Assembly: GCA_050249235.1 (NCBI GenBank)
Contig: JBFWQW010000109.1
Span: forward strand, 1-9,266
Direction of reading: 5' to 3'
Source: JAEKLB01 sp050249235
Lineage (GTDB): Bacteria > Actinomycetota > Acidimicrobiia > Acidimicrobiales > CADCSY01
Length of the DNA: 9,266 bases
In this document: positions 1 to 5,833 of the stretch, piece by piece
Layout of the letters: the number at the start of each line of letters is the position of its first letter
Position numbering within the stretch: position 1 is the stretch's first letter
Position numbers and translations under genes: made by a program
The notes under the pieces: generated by a model
Database searches by the model: none
Seen by the model: only the letters and a program-made list of their open reading frames with translations
What the model was told of the DNA's origin: nothing

Positions 1-1992
1 GAGGCGTTCCGCCGACGGTTCTGGTGGTGCCTGCTCATGACGATCCCGGTGGTCGCCACCAGCCACATTGTCATGGACTGGTTCGGCTACGAGCTCGACT
101 TCCCCGGCATGGAGTGGGTCGGCCCGATCCTCGGGTCGGTGATCTTCTTCTGGGGCGGCTGGCCGTTCCTCGAAGGCGGCCGACGGGAGCTGAAGGAACG
201 TCAACCGGGGATGATGCTGCTGATCGCCATGGCGATCACCGTCGCCTACGTGGCCTCGATGGCCACCTCCCTCGACGCCTTCGACCTGGACTTCTGGTGG
301 GAGCTGGCCGCCCTGGTCACGATCATGCTCTTGGGTCACTGGCAGGAGATGCGCGCCCTCGGCCAAGCCCAAGACGCCCTCGCCGCCTTGGCTGCGCTGC
401 TCCCCGACGAAGCCGAACGGGTGGGACCTGACGGCACCGTCGAGCCGGTCGCGATCGACGACCTGCAACCCGGTGACGTGGTGCTTGTCCGCTCCGGGGC
501 CCGGGTTCCGGCTGACGGCGAGATCGTGGACGGCTCCGCTGAACTGGACGAGTCGATGATCACCGGCGAGTCGAAGCCCGTCGCCAAGGACACCGGTGAC
601 CGCGTCGTCGCCGGGACCGTCTCGACCGACTCGGCCATCCGGGTCCGAGTCGACGCGGTGGGGGAGGAGACCGCACTCGCCGGCATCCAGCGGCTGGTGG
701 CCGAGGCCCAGTCGTCGCAGTCCCGGGCCCAGGTCCTGGCTGATCGGGCCGCCGCGCTGCTGTTCTACGTCGCCACAGGCGCCGCCGCCATCACCGGCGT
801 GGTGTGGTTTGCCCTCGGTGACACCGATGAGGCGGTCACCCGTGTCGTCACCGTGCTGGTCATCTCCTGCCCCCACGCCCTCGGTCTGGCGATCCCGCTG
901 ACCACCTCGATCTCCTCGGCGATGGCCGCCCGCAACGGGATCCTGGTGAAGGACCGACTCGCGCTCGAGCAAAGCCGCACCGTCGACGCGTTCCTGTTCG
1001 ACAAGACCGGCACCCTCACCAAGGGTGCGCACACCGTCGTCGGCGTGGCCGGCGCCGGTATCGACGACGACGAGGTCCTACGCCTCGCCGGTGGCGTCGA
1101 GTCCGACAGCGAGCACCCCCTCGCCCGGGCCATCGTGACCGCCGCCCGCGACCGCGGCGACATCGCCTCGGCGCGCGACTTCCGGTCGATCACCGGTCGC
1201 GGCGTCGAGGCCACCATCGACGGCGACACCTACACCGTCGGTGGCCCCAACATGGTGCGCGAGCTGTCGCTCACCGAACCCGGCGACCTGACCGACTGGT
1301 CGACGACCTGGAAGGACCGCGGATCGTCGGTGCTCTACCTGGCCCGCGGTGACATCATCATCGGTGGCATCGCCCTGGAGGACGAGGTTCGCCCCGAGGC
1401 GAGAGCGGCCGTCACCGAGCTGCAGGCCATGAACCGGCGCGTCGTGATGATCACCGGCGACGCCCGACAGGTCGCCGACGCCGTCGGCGCCGACCTCGGC
1501 GTCGACGAGGTCATGGCCGAAGTGCTCCCCGAGGACAAGGACGCCAAGGTCGCCGAGCTCCAGGCCCGACACCTCAAGGTGGCCATGGTCGGCGACGGCG
1601 TCAACGACGCCCCCGCCCTGGCCCGCGCCGATGTCGGCATCGCCATCGGGGCAGGCACCGACGTCGCAATCGAATCCGCCGGCCTCATCCTCGCCAGCTC
1701 AGACCCACGAGCCGTGGTCAGCACCATCCGGCTGTCCAAAGCCGCCTACCGCAAGAGCCTCCAGAACCTCTGGTGGGCCGCCGGGTACAACGTGCTCGCC
1801 ATCCCGATCGCCGCCGGTGCCCTCGCGTGGGCGGGCATCAACATGCCACCGGCGCTCGCAGCCGTGTTGATGAGCGTCTCCACCATCGTCGTGGCCCTCA
1901 ACGCCCAGCTCCTCCGCCGCGTCCAGCTCCGCCCACCGGAACTCGCCGACCAACCCGCCCCACAGCCCGCCGATAAGGCGGTGGCGTCATGA
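1..1992 (+). CDS. copB: CopB-type P1B-3 copper-translocating P-type ATPase (5' end outside window)
   Basis: This is an inner-membrane ATPase that exports copper. The frame is open from base 1 and the first residues (EAFRRRFWW) fit the region before the first helix, so the usual His-rich N-terminus lies upstream; the ATG at 37 is internal. With base 1 as residue 1, 663 residues are visible. Visible motifs are TGES at 188-191 (actuator), CPH at 290-292 in helix 6, DKTGT from D334 (phosphorylated Asp), the HP dipeptide at 372-373 and GDGVND from 531. Helix 7 has N-x6-YN-x4-P and helix 8 has MS-x-ST-x5-N, which with CPH is the P1B-3 (CopB) signature. Eight membrane segments are recognisable. The stop overlaps the next start by ATGA, so the two are probably translated together. 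The family is secure; Cu(I) versus Cu(II) preference cannot be read from sequence. Confidence 0.95.
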   Translation, partial: EAFRRRFWWCLLMTIPVVATSHIVMDWFGYELDFPGMEWVGPILGSVIFFWGGWPFLEGGRRELKERQPGMMLLIAMAITVAYVASMATSLDAFDLDFWWELAALVTIMLLGHWQEMRALGQAQDALAALAALLPDEAERVGPDGTVEPVAIDDLQPGDVVLVRSGARVPADGEIVDGSAELDESMITGESKPVAKDTGDRVVAGTVSTDSAIRVRVDAVGEETALAGIQRLVAEAQSSQSRAQVLADRAAALLFYVATGAAAITGVVWFALGDTDEAVTRVVTVLVISCPHALGLAIPLTTSISSAMAARNGILVKDRLALEQSRTVDAFLFDKTGTLTKGAHTVVGVAGAGIDDDEVLRLAGGVESDSEHPLARAIVTAARDRGDIASARDFRSITGRGVEATIDGDTYTVGGPNMVRELSLTEPGDLTDWSTTWKDRGSSVLYLARGDIIIGGIALEDEVRPEARAAVTELQAMNRRVVMITGDARQVADAVGADLGVDEVMAEVLPEDKDAKVAELQARHLKVAMVGDGVNDAPALARADVGIAIGAGTDVAIESAGLILASSDPRAVVSTIRLSKAAYRKSLQNLWWAAGYNVLAIPIAAGALAWAGINMPPALAAVLMSVSTIVVALNAQLLRRVQLRPPELADQPAPQPADKAVAS

Positions 1993-2225
1993 CCGACCCA
2001 ACCGGGGCCGGGACGGATCGATCCGATCGCGGCCTGCTGGTCGCGTTGGCCGTCTGTTGTGCGGGGCCGATGCTGCTCATCATCGTGCTCACCACGGTCC
2101 TCGGCGTCGCAGTCGGTCCTGCTGCCGCCATCGCCCTCGGCACCGTCGCCGCCGGGATCTGCGTCGGAGTCATGGCCCAACACCATCGGCGACACCGGAT
2201 CCGATCGGATCAGCCGGGCGGGTAG
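1989..2225 (+). CDS. Small two-helix membrane protein coupled to the copper ATPase
   Basis: A 78-residue protein whose ATG overlaps the copB stop (ATGA), implying translational coupling. Two hydrophobic helices are visible at about residues 15-40 and 43-62. The first contains a Cys-Cys-Ala-Gly-Pro motif (C23, C24), there is another Cys at 58, and the C-terminus is rich in His and Arg (HHRRHR). A CC-x-x-P motif in a short membrane protein recalls mercury or other metal transport helpers such as MerF and MerT, but I do not recognise a named family. By context it may pass copper to, or modulate, the ATPase; that is inference. Its 3' end overlaps the convergent cytochrome gene by 16 bp. Confidence 0.72.
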   Translation: MTDPTGAGTDRSDRGLLVALAVCCAGPMLLIIVLTTVLGVAVGPAAAIALGTVAAGICVGVMAQHHRRHRIRSDQPGG

Positions 2226-2560
2226 GGGTCGAATCCGTGGATCTCCTGCTGCTCGCGCACGTAGGCGATGATCAGGTCGATCTCCTCGTCGCTGAGTCCC
2301 TCGACGGGCGGCATGTCCCCGAAGTCCCAGTGATGGGCCGTCGACCCCTGGGTCACCGCAGCTCGGAACGACGCGTCGGGGTGGTGGTCGGGCGCGTACA
2401 CCTGCGACAGGTGCGACGGACCCTGGTCGGTGCCGCGGAGGTCGGCGCCGTGGCAGGACGCGCACGACTGTCCGTACAGCTCCGCGCCACCCGAGGAATC
2501 TCCGCCTCGGGCTGTCGAGTCGTCGCTGGAGCACGCTCCAGCGGCTAGCGCCACGAGCAC
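2210..2560 (-). CDS. c-type cytochrome lipoprotein, class I (start disrupted)
   Basis: A single-haem cytochrome c, probably lipid-anchored outside the membrane. From the GTG at 2560 it has 116 residues: a hydrophobic stretch ending in a lipobox-like AAGAC (C10), a Ser/Asp-rich linker, the haem motif CASCH (C33, C36, H37) and a C-terminal DMPP in which M83 is the likely distal ligand, followed by the usual final helix. The GTG start gives only nine residues before the lipidated Cys and no positive charge, a poor signal peptide. The same frame upstream, from an ATG at 2614, encodes MDPAPIRRRPSTLSIAV and then a TGA at 2563-2561 directly before the GTG. It follows the DUF305 gene by 16 nt when measured from that ATG, so the two form an operon. 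It may be a recent pseudogene, a reinitiation case or a sequence error. Confidence 0.82.
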   Translation of the reverse strand: MLVALAAGACSSDDSTARGGDSSGGAELYGQSCASCHGADLRGTDQGPSHLSQVYAPDHHPDASFRAAVTQGSTAHHWDFGDMPPVEGLSDEEIDLIIAYVREQQEIHGFDPYPPG

Positions 2561-2614
2561 TCACACCGCGATGCTCAATGTCGACGGACGTCGACGAATC
2601 GGTGCCGGGTCCAT
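2561..2614 (-). other. In-frame upstream extension of the cytochrome gene ending in TGA
   Basis: Eighteen codons including the stop: ATG, a basic segment (RRR), then TLSIAV and TGA. Joined to VLVALAAGAC downstream it would make a textbook lipoprotein signal peptide, with a charged n-region, a hydrophobic core and a lipobox. That suggests the original start is the ATG at 2614 and that one codon is now TGA. No strong Shine-Dalgarno sequence precedes either start. Confidence 0.6.
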
Positions 2615-2630
2615 CCGTTCGACCGTAGCG

Positions 2631-3272
2631 TCAGCCGCCGTTGCACTCCCGTTCAGCGGCCACCTCGAAGTCCGGGACCACTCGCTGCCGGGCCTCGTCT
2701 CGTGTCGTGGCTGCCCCGTTCTGGTCGATGTCGTCGATCAGCCACTCCATCTCGAGGATCTCACGGCGCTGCGCCTCGCTGATCTCCACCGCCAGCTCGC
2801 ACACTCGGATGTCGTCGTTGTTGAACCGTTCCGAGCGGGTGATGGCCAGCGAGTGGTGCGGGATCATCGCCCGCAGGAACGACACGTCACCGACGGTGGC
2901 CTGGCTGCGATCCAAGGCGATGCCGCCCCCGAGCAGCAGCAGACTGACCACGACGATGGCGATGTTGCCCTTGACGTTGCTGTACATGTTCAACATCCAG
3001 CCCAGCATGACCAAGCCCATGGTGCCGCCCATGGTGATGGCCATGAAGACCCGGCTCTGGCTGAAGCGGACGTGGCTCAGCTCCCATGACCCGGTGAACA
3101 TCACGAAGTACATGAGCACCATCGACGTGAGGATCATGGCCCCGAACCGCAGGTAGGTGCGCTGCTCGTCGGTCAAGCCACCCGATGTGGACGGCTCGTC
3201 GCCGTGATCGCCGGATCCGTCTGTCGTCTGGTCGTGGCTCGTCGATGACTTCGTCGATGTCGGGGTGTTCAT
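2631..3272 (-). CDS. DUF305 family protein with three N-terminal membrane helices
   Basis: A 213-residue protein. An N-terminal hydrophilic Ser/Thr/Asp-rich stretch (1-37) precedes three membrane helices at about 41-61, 73-96 and 102-120, then a DUF305 domain. The domain carries MIPHH at 136-140 and the helix pattern EISEAQRREILEME around 163-176. These His and Met residues are the conserved positions of the family, which often sits beside copper-resistance genes and is thought to bind metal; its biochemical role is not settled. I chose the ATG at 3272 because AGGAG lies 7 nt upstream; the longer frame to 3620 has no such support and would run through the intergenic hairpin. The cytochrome gene follows in the same direction. 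The context fits copper sensing or sequestration at the membrane. Confidence 0.88.
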   Translation of the reverse strand: MNTPTSTKSSTSHDQTTDGSGDHGDEPSTSGGLTDEQRTYLRFGAMILTSMVLMYFVMFTGSWELSHVRFSQSRVFMAITMGGTMGLVMLGWMLNMYSNVKGNIAIVVVSLLLLGGGIALDRSQATVGDVSFLRAMIPHHSLAITRSERFNNDDIRVCELAVEISEAQRREILEMEWLIDDIDQNGAATTRDEARQRVVPDFEVAAERECNGG

Positions 3273-3279
3273 GGTTCCG

Positions 3280-3284
3280 CTCCT
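3280..3284 (-). promoter_or_regulatory. Shine-Dalgarno of the DUF305 gene (AGGAG)
   Basis: AGGAG on the minus strand, 7 nt before the ATG at 3272. It fixes the start of the DUF305 gene well inside a longer open frame. It lies only 2 nt from the inverted repeat at 3287-3313. Confidence 0.75.
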
Positions 3285-3286
3285 GT

Positions 3287-3313
3287 GGGTAGAGGGTCGA
3301 TGGACCTCTACCC
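3287..3313. promoter_or_regulatory. Perfect 9-bp inverted repeat just upstream of DUF305
   Basis: GGGTAGAGG at 3287-3295 and its exact complement CCTCTACCC at 3305-3313, separated by 9 nt. It could be an operator for a dimeric repressor controlling the DUF305-cytochrome operon, or, if transcribed, an RNA hairpin 2 nt before the Shine-Dalgarno. The half sites contain GGGTA/TACCC, reminiscent of copper-repressor (CsoR-type) operators but in the opposite order, so I do not assign a regulator. Confidence 0.55.
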
Positions 3314-3480
3314 GCGATCGGTTCGCCGCAACGATGGGGCGACCGTGATGAGGCCCGGCAGCAGCCGAAAGCAGACTCAGGCGGAGCGCATTTGCCGGAA
3401 GCGGCGCCGCCAGGGTCGCAGTCGAGGTGCTTGCTGCGGACCGACGACCGGACCCGAGCCGCTCGGCGATGATGAGAACG

Positions 3481-3954
3481 ATGGCCGGCCCCTCCCGTCG
3501 CTTCACGGCAACCGTTGTCAGCAACGCAAAGCGGCGCGTCCTCGTACCGCTTCCCTTCGCGCCCGACGACGCCTGGGGCCACAAGCCCTCGCATCCCGTG
3601 GCCGGCTCCGTGAACGGCATGGGTGTCCGAGCCGTCGTCGAAGCGATCGACGACGGATGGGGGATCGTGCTCGGACCGGCGTGGCGACGCGACTGCGGGA
3701 TCGCCCCCGGTGACGAGGTCGACGTTGTTCTCTACCCCGAAGGGCCCCAACGCGACGACCTTGCCGAGGACATCGCCGCGGCGCTCGCGGCCGAACCCGA
3801 CGCCGCTGCGTTCTTCGACGGACTCGCGCAGTTCTACCGCCGCGCCTACCTCCGCTGGATCGACGCCACCAAGCGTCGACCAGACCTTCGCGCCGAGCGC
3901 ATCGTCGAAGTCGTCGACCTTCTCAAGTCGGGCATCAAGGAACGTCCCCGGTGA
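3481..3954 (+). CDS. DUF1905/OmdA (YdeI-like) domain protein
   Basis: From the ATG at 3481 it has 157 residues. Residues about 6-88 form a DUF1905-like beta-barrel (RFTATV, then VPLPF, VAGSVNGMGVR and GIAPGDEVDVVLY). Residues about 95-152 match the OmdA/bacteriocin-protection tail (LAAEPDAAAFFDGLAQFYRR, then YLRWIDATKR, then IVEVVDLLKSG). Family members are small soluble proteins without a firm biochemical role; E. coli YdeI is linked to stress and peptide tolerance. In-frame starts also exist at 3427 (GTG), 3469 and 3472. I prefer 3481 because homologous proteins begin shortly before the RFxATV strand and a weak GATGAG precedes it. It is divergent from the DUF305 gene, with about 208 bp between them. 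Confidence 0.85.
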   Translation: MAGPSRRFTATVVSNAKRRVLVPLPFAPDDAWGHKPSHPVAGSVNGMGVRAVVEAIDDGWGIVLGPAWRRDCGIAPGDEVDVVLYPEGPQRDDLAEDIAAALAAEPDAAAFFDGLAQFYRRAYLRWIDATKRRPDLRAERIVEVVDLLKSGIKERPR

Positions 3955-4023
3955 GAGACGACTGCGACGGTGCTCGGCCGACGACGAGCGACCCAAAAGG
4001 GGACTCCGCAGGCAACTCGAGGC

Positions 4024-4043
4024 TTCTACACTCGCTTCTACAC
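4024..4043. repeat. Tandem TTCTACAC pair, 12-bp period (possible integrase arm site)
   Basis: TTCTACAC at 4024-4031 and again at 4036-4043, in direct orientation with a period of exactly 12 bp. The pair begins 137 bp before the shared tRNA core at 4161. The TGTCTAACGA pair at the other border has the same period and almost the same distance to its core (136 bp). Tandem short direct repeats at such positions are typical of arm-type binding sites of tyrosine integrases; this assignment is inferred. Confidence 0.5.
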
Positions 4044-4156
4044 CGCGGGCTGGGACTGGCTGGTCCGCAGTGGCACGGACTGGCACGTCGAATGCGCGAA
4101 AGCCCACCTCAGAGGTACTGGACGGTACGGAGCGGGACGCCAGGAGAGGCTTGGAA

Positions 4157-4206
4157 TCGGGCTCATAACCCGAAGGTCGCAGGTTCAAATCCTGCCCCCG
4201 CCACCA
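4157..4206 (+). tRNA. 3' portion of initiator tRNA-fMet (CAU), likely att scar
   Basis: The sequence from the anticodon stem to the encoded CCA matches a bacterial initiator tRNA: stem TCGGG, loop CTCATAA (anticodon CAT at 4164-4166), stem CCCGA, variable AGGTC, T-arm GCAGG-TTCAAAT-CCTGC, acceptor strand CCCCGCC and ACCA. The three G-C pairs of the anticodon stem are the initiator hallmark. Upstream bases do not form a normal tRNA 5' half: 4131-4137 (AGCGGGA) pairs with only five of seven acceptor bases, and the D-arm is not canonical. I read this as a 3' fragment left by integration at a tRNA gene whose intact copy lies to the left of the window. The same core recurs at 8882. Confidence 0.7.
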
Positions 4207-4229
4207 ACTCGGGCGTTTGCCCAGGTCAG

Positions 4230-4259
4230 AGGCCCTTTCCGAGTCATCGGAGAGGGCCT
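4230..4259 (+). terminator. Strong stem-loop after the tRNA fragment
   Basis: A 13-bp stem (4230-4242 with 4247-4259, one G-T wobble) with a 4-nt GTCA loop, 23 bp after the CCA end. There is no long T run, as is common in high-GC actinobacteria. It probably ends tRNA or read-through transcription. Confidence 0.65.
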
Positions 4260-4450
4260 TCGCCGTTGTCGGCTCGGAGTGCGGAGTCGATCGACGGCCG
4301 ACGCCGGAGGCGCGTTTGCCCTGGTCACAGCGTGGAGAACGACGACGAGCCGACCTTCGGGTTGGGTGCCGGAAGAGGTCGTGCCACGTGACCCGCCGCA
4401 GGCCGCTGACCAGGGGAAACGCGTGGATCGGGTGGGCCCTCTCGGAAGCG

Positions 4451-4472
4451 TGTCTAACGAGTTGTCTAACGA
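4451..4472. repeat. Tandem TGTCTAACGA pair, left copy (possible arm site)
   Basis: TGTCTAACGA at 4451-4460 and 4463-4472, direct, 12-bp period. An identical pair with the same period and orientation lies at 8746-8767. The two pairs lie just inside the two tRNA fragments, as expected of left and right integrase arm sites of one element. Confidence 0.65.
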
Positions 4473-4580
4473 CCTGCATTGGAGGCGGAGCGCGATGGCC
4501 GACCGAGTTCGCTCGAAGGTGCGGGGAGAGCGGGTTCTGGGACGCTTCGCCGCACCCGGCCGTCCCACCGACCCGGCGTT

Positions 4581-4599
4581 TTGAGACACGGCTTGAGAC
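4581..4599. repeat. Tandem TTGAGAC pair, 12-bp period
   Basis: TTGAGAC at 4581-4587 and 4593-4599, direct, again with a 12-bp period. It differs in sequence from the other two tandem pairs and I find no second copy in the window. It may be an arm site of another integrase or an excisionase site. Confidence 0.4.
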
Positions 4600-4604
4600 C
4601 GGAA

Positions 4605-4672
4605 TGTTGGCCATGTTCTGGCGGGGCGAAGGGGCCGAACAGTGCGTTCGCATTCCCCGGCCGCGAAGTGCC
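4605..4672. repeat. Interspersed repeat, copy 1
   Basis: Imperfect match to 6437-6497. Both copies start with TGTTG, share CTGGCG, then CCGAA, GCGTTCGCAT, CCC and AAGTGCC in the same order with nearly the same spacing. The function is unknown. Confidence 0.45.
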
Positions 4673-4703
4673 TGACGGACCGAGGGCTGGGGCACGTCCG
4701 CAA

Positions 4704-4723
4704 CCGTCGTCCCCCTGCGACGG
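4704..4723 (-). terminator. Hairpin downstream of the TetR gene
   Basis: CCGTCG and CGACGG form a 6-bp stem with an 8-nt loop, about 41 bp beyond the TetR stop. There is no T run; a weak terminator candidate. Confidence 0.3.
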
Positions 4724-4764
4724 CGGTTTCCGCTTGCAGAGTGCGCTCTGGACCGGGTGTCGCA

Positions 4765-5406
4765 TCAGATTGGGCGGGGCGCGCCGAGCAGTTGACGGCT
4801 GAGCACGTCGAGGAGCCATGCCGTCCACGTTGCGTCGTCCCACCCCAACTGGTTCGCGGCTAGCAAGGCGGTGGGGCTGTTGACGAGAAGGTAGAAGGCG
4901 GCTGTTTCGTCGTCGGTGCCGGGGCGCCCGAGGACGATCTCGACGAGGGCACGTTGGGTGATGAGCCGACGGGCGTCATCGCGCTCGAGCAGCTCGCGGA
5001 TGGCTGGCTCGCTGGCCGCGGCGTCGCGCGCCACCGCTTTGAGCTCTGCGGTACGGATGGCGGTGCGGACGGCGCCGTCCAGGACGTGGGCGAGACGTCG
5101 GTGGGGGTCGGGTTCCCGTCGAGCCGCCACCACCCAGTCACGTTCGAGCAGTGGCGTGGTGCTGTCGTCACCGACGATCGATTCGTCGAGGGCCTGGGCG
5201 AGCACCGCCGCCTTGGTGCCGAACGCCTGGTACACCGTGGCCGGGGCCACCCTGGCATCGGACGCGATCGACTCGACGGTGGTGGCGCGGTAGCCGTAGC
5301 GGAGGAACCGGTCCACGGCCGCCCGCACGATGCGTCGGCGGGTCTCGCGGGCTCGCTGCTCCCGACGGCGTCCGGCATCCGACTTCCCCTTGACGGGCTC
5401 ACCCAT
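4765..5406 (-). CDS. TetR/AcrR family transcriptional regulator
   Basis: A 213-residue regulator. After a basic N-terminus (about 1-23) comes a TetR helix-turn-helix: RRRIVRAAVDRFLRYGYRATTV leading into SIASDARVAPATVYQAFGTKAAVL (about 24-72). The remainder is the helical ligand-binding and dimerisation domain, whose ligand cannot be read. It is divergent from the cupin-lipoprotein operon with only 52 bp between the starts, and a palindrome fills that gap, so it most likely represses itself and that operon. No Shine-Dalgarno precedes the ATG; instead TACTCT (5418-5413 on the minus strand) ends 6 nt before it, the spacing of a leaderless transcript. Length and layout are normal for the family. 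Confidence 0.92.
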   Translation of the reverse strand: MGEPVKGKSDAGRRREQRARETRRRIVRAAVDRFLRYGYRATTVESIASDARVAPATVYQAFGTKAAVLAQALDESIVGDDSTTPLLERDWVVAARREPDPHRRLAHVLDGAVRTAIRTAELKAVARDAAASEPAIRELLERDDARRLITQRALVEIVLGRPGTDDETAAFYLLVNSPTALLAANQLGWDDATWTAWLLDVLSRQLLGAPRPI

Positions 5407-5410
5407 GATG

Positions 5411-5442
5411 GTAGAGTATCACTTAGTAAAGTATGACTCTAC
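5411..5442. promoter_or_regulatory. Palindromic operator between TetR and cupin genes
   Basis: The 14-bp half sites (5411-5424 and 5429-5442) match at 11 of 14 positions, with GTAGAGT/ACTCTAC outside and ACTT/AAGT inside around a 4-bp centre. Size, symmetry and location fit a TetR operator. It is distinctly A/T-rich against its surroundings and overlaps the presumed -10 of the regulator gene, which would allow autorepression. Confidence 0.7.
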
Positions 5443-5458
5443 ATAAGTCGGAGTGTCC

Positions 5459-5833
5459 ATGAGTGACAACGCAGCGGACCCGCCCGGCGAGGGCGATGAC
5501 CCGGTTTGCACCGATCCTGACAAGTACCGGACCCTCTTCGAGAACGACCAGGTCAGGGTGCTCGAGTACCGCGACCGCCCAGGGGCCCTCACTCAGCCGC
5601 ATCGTCACCCCGACAGCGTCATGGTCACCCTCTCCGGGTTCGACCGGCTCCTCCACGTGGACGGAGCCACGCGTCAGGTGGCGATGGGACCAGGACAGGC
5701 GCACTGGCTGCCAGCCCAGGTCCACCAGGGCGAGAACGTCGGAACCACCGACACCCACGTCGTCTTCGTCGAGCTCAAGGGTGGCGCCCGGGTCGCTACG
5801 GGATCTGGCCCCATCGGGCCGGTGTCGCCATGA
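5459..5833 (+). CDS. Small cupin-domain protein
   Basis: 124 residues from the ATG at 5459, chosen over the GTG at 5453 because GGAG (5450-5453) lies 5 nt before it. The fold is a single cupin barrel: YRTLFENDQVRVLEYRDRPG (23-42), then PHRHPD with H48 and H50, then the second motif around WLPAQVHQGEN with H89. These His residues are the usual metal ligands of the fold. Similar stand-alone cupins follow the same pattern (FENDRVRVL, HSHPD, HSGEN) and are mostly uncharacterised. No signal peptide is seen, so it is cytoplasmic. Its TGA overlaps the next ATG (ATGA) and the TetR operator lies directly upstream. The reaction or ligand is unknown. Confidence 0.85.
   Translation: MSDNAADPPGEGDDPVCTDPDKYRTLFENDQVRVLEYRDRPGALTQPHRHPDSVMVTLSGFDRLLHVDGATRQVAMGPGQAHWLPAQVHQGENVGTTDTHVVFVELKGGARVATGSGPIGPVSP

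Larger units (their letters stand above)
4260..4764. other. Gene-free stretch with repeats
   Basis: I see no convincing gene in these 505 bases: the open frames overlap one another, lack ribosome-binding sites and resemble no family. The stretch holds two 12-bp-period tandem repeats (4451-4472 and 4581-4599), one copy of an interspersed repeat (4605-4672) and a hairpin downstream of the TetR gene (4704-4723). Confidence 0.6.

Noticed and set aside
4131..4206. A complete functional tRNA
   Set aside because: The acceptor stem has two mismatches and the D-arm lacks conserved positions, so only the 3' portion is convincing. I kept it as a fragment and listed the fold as a finding.
2887..4695. 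A 602-codon minus-strand open frame
   Set aside because: It is a GC-rich shadow running across the DUF305 gene, the OmdA gene and the tRNA fragment. It includes GQDLNLRPSGYE, the well-known spurious peptide from antisense reading of a tRNA 3' end, and has no ribosome-binding site or family match.
4185..4703. Open frames on both strands between the tRNA fragment and the TetR gene
   Set aside because: They overlap in several frames, are low-complexity, lack ribosome-binding sites and cover repeats and a terminator hairpin.
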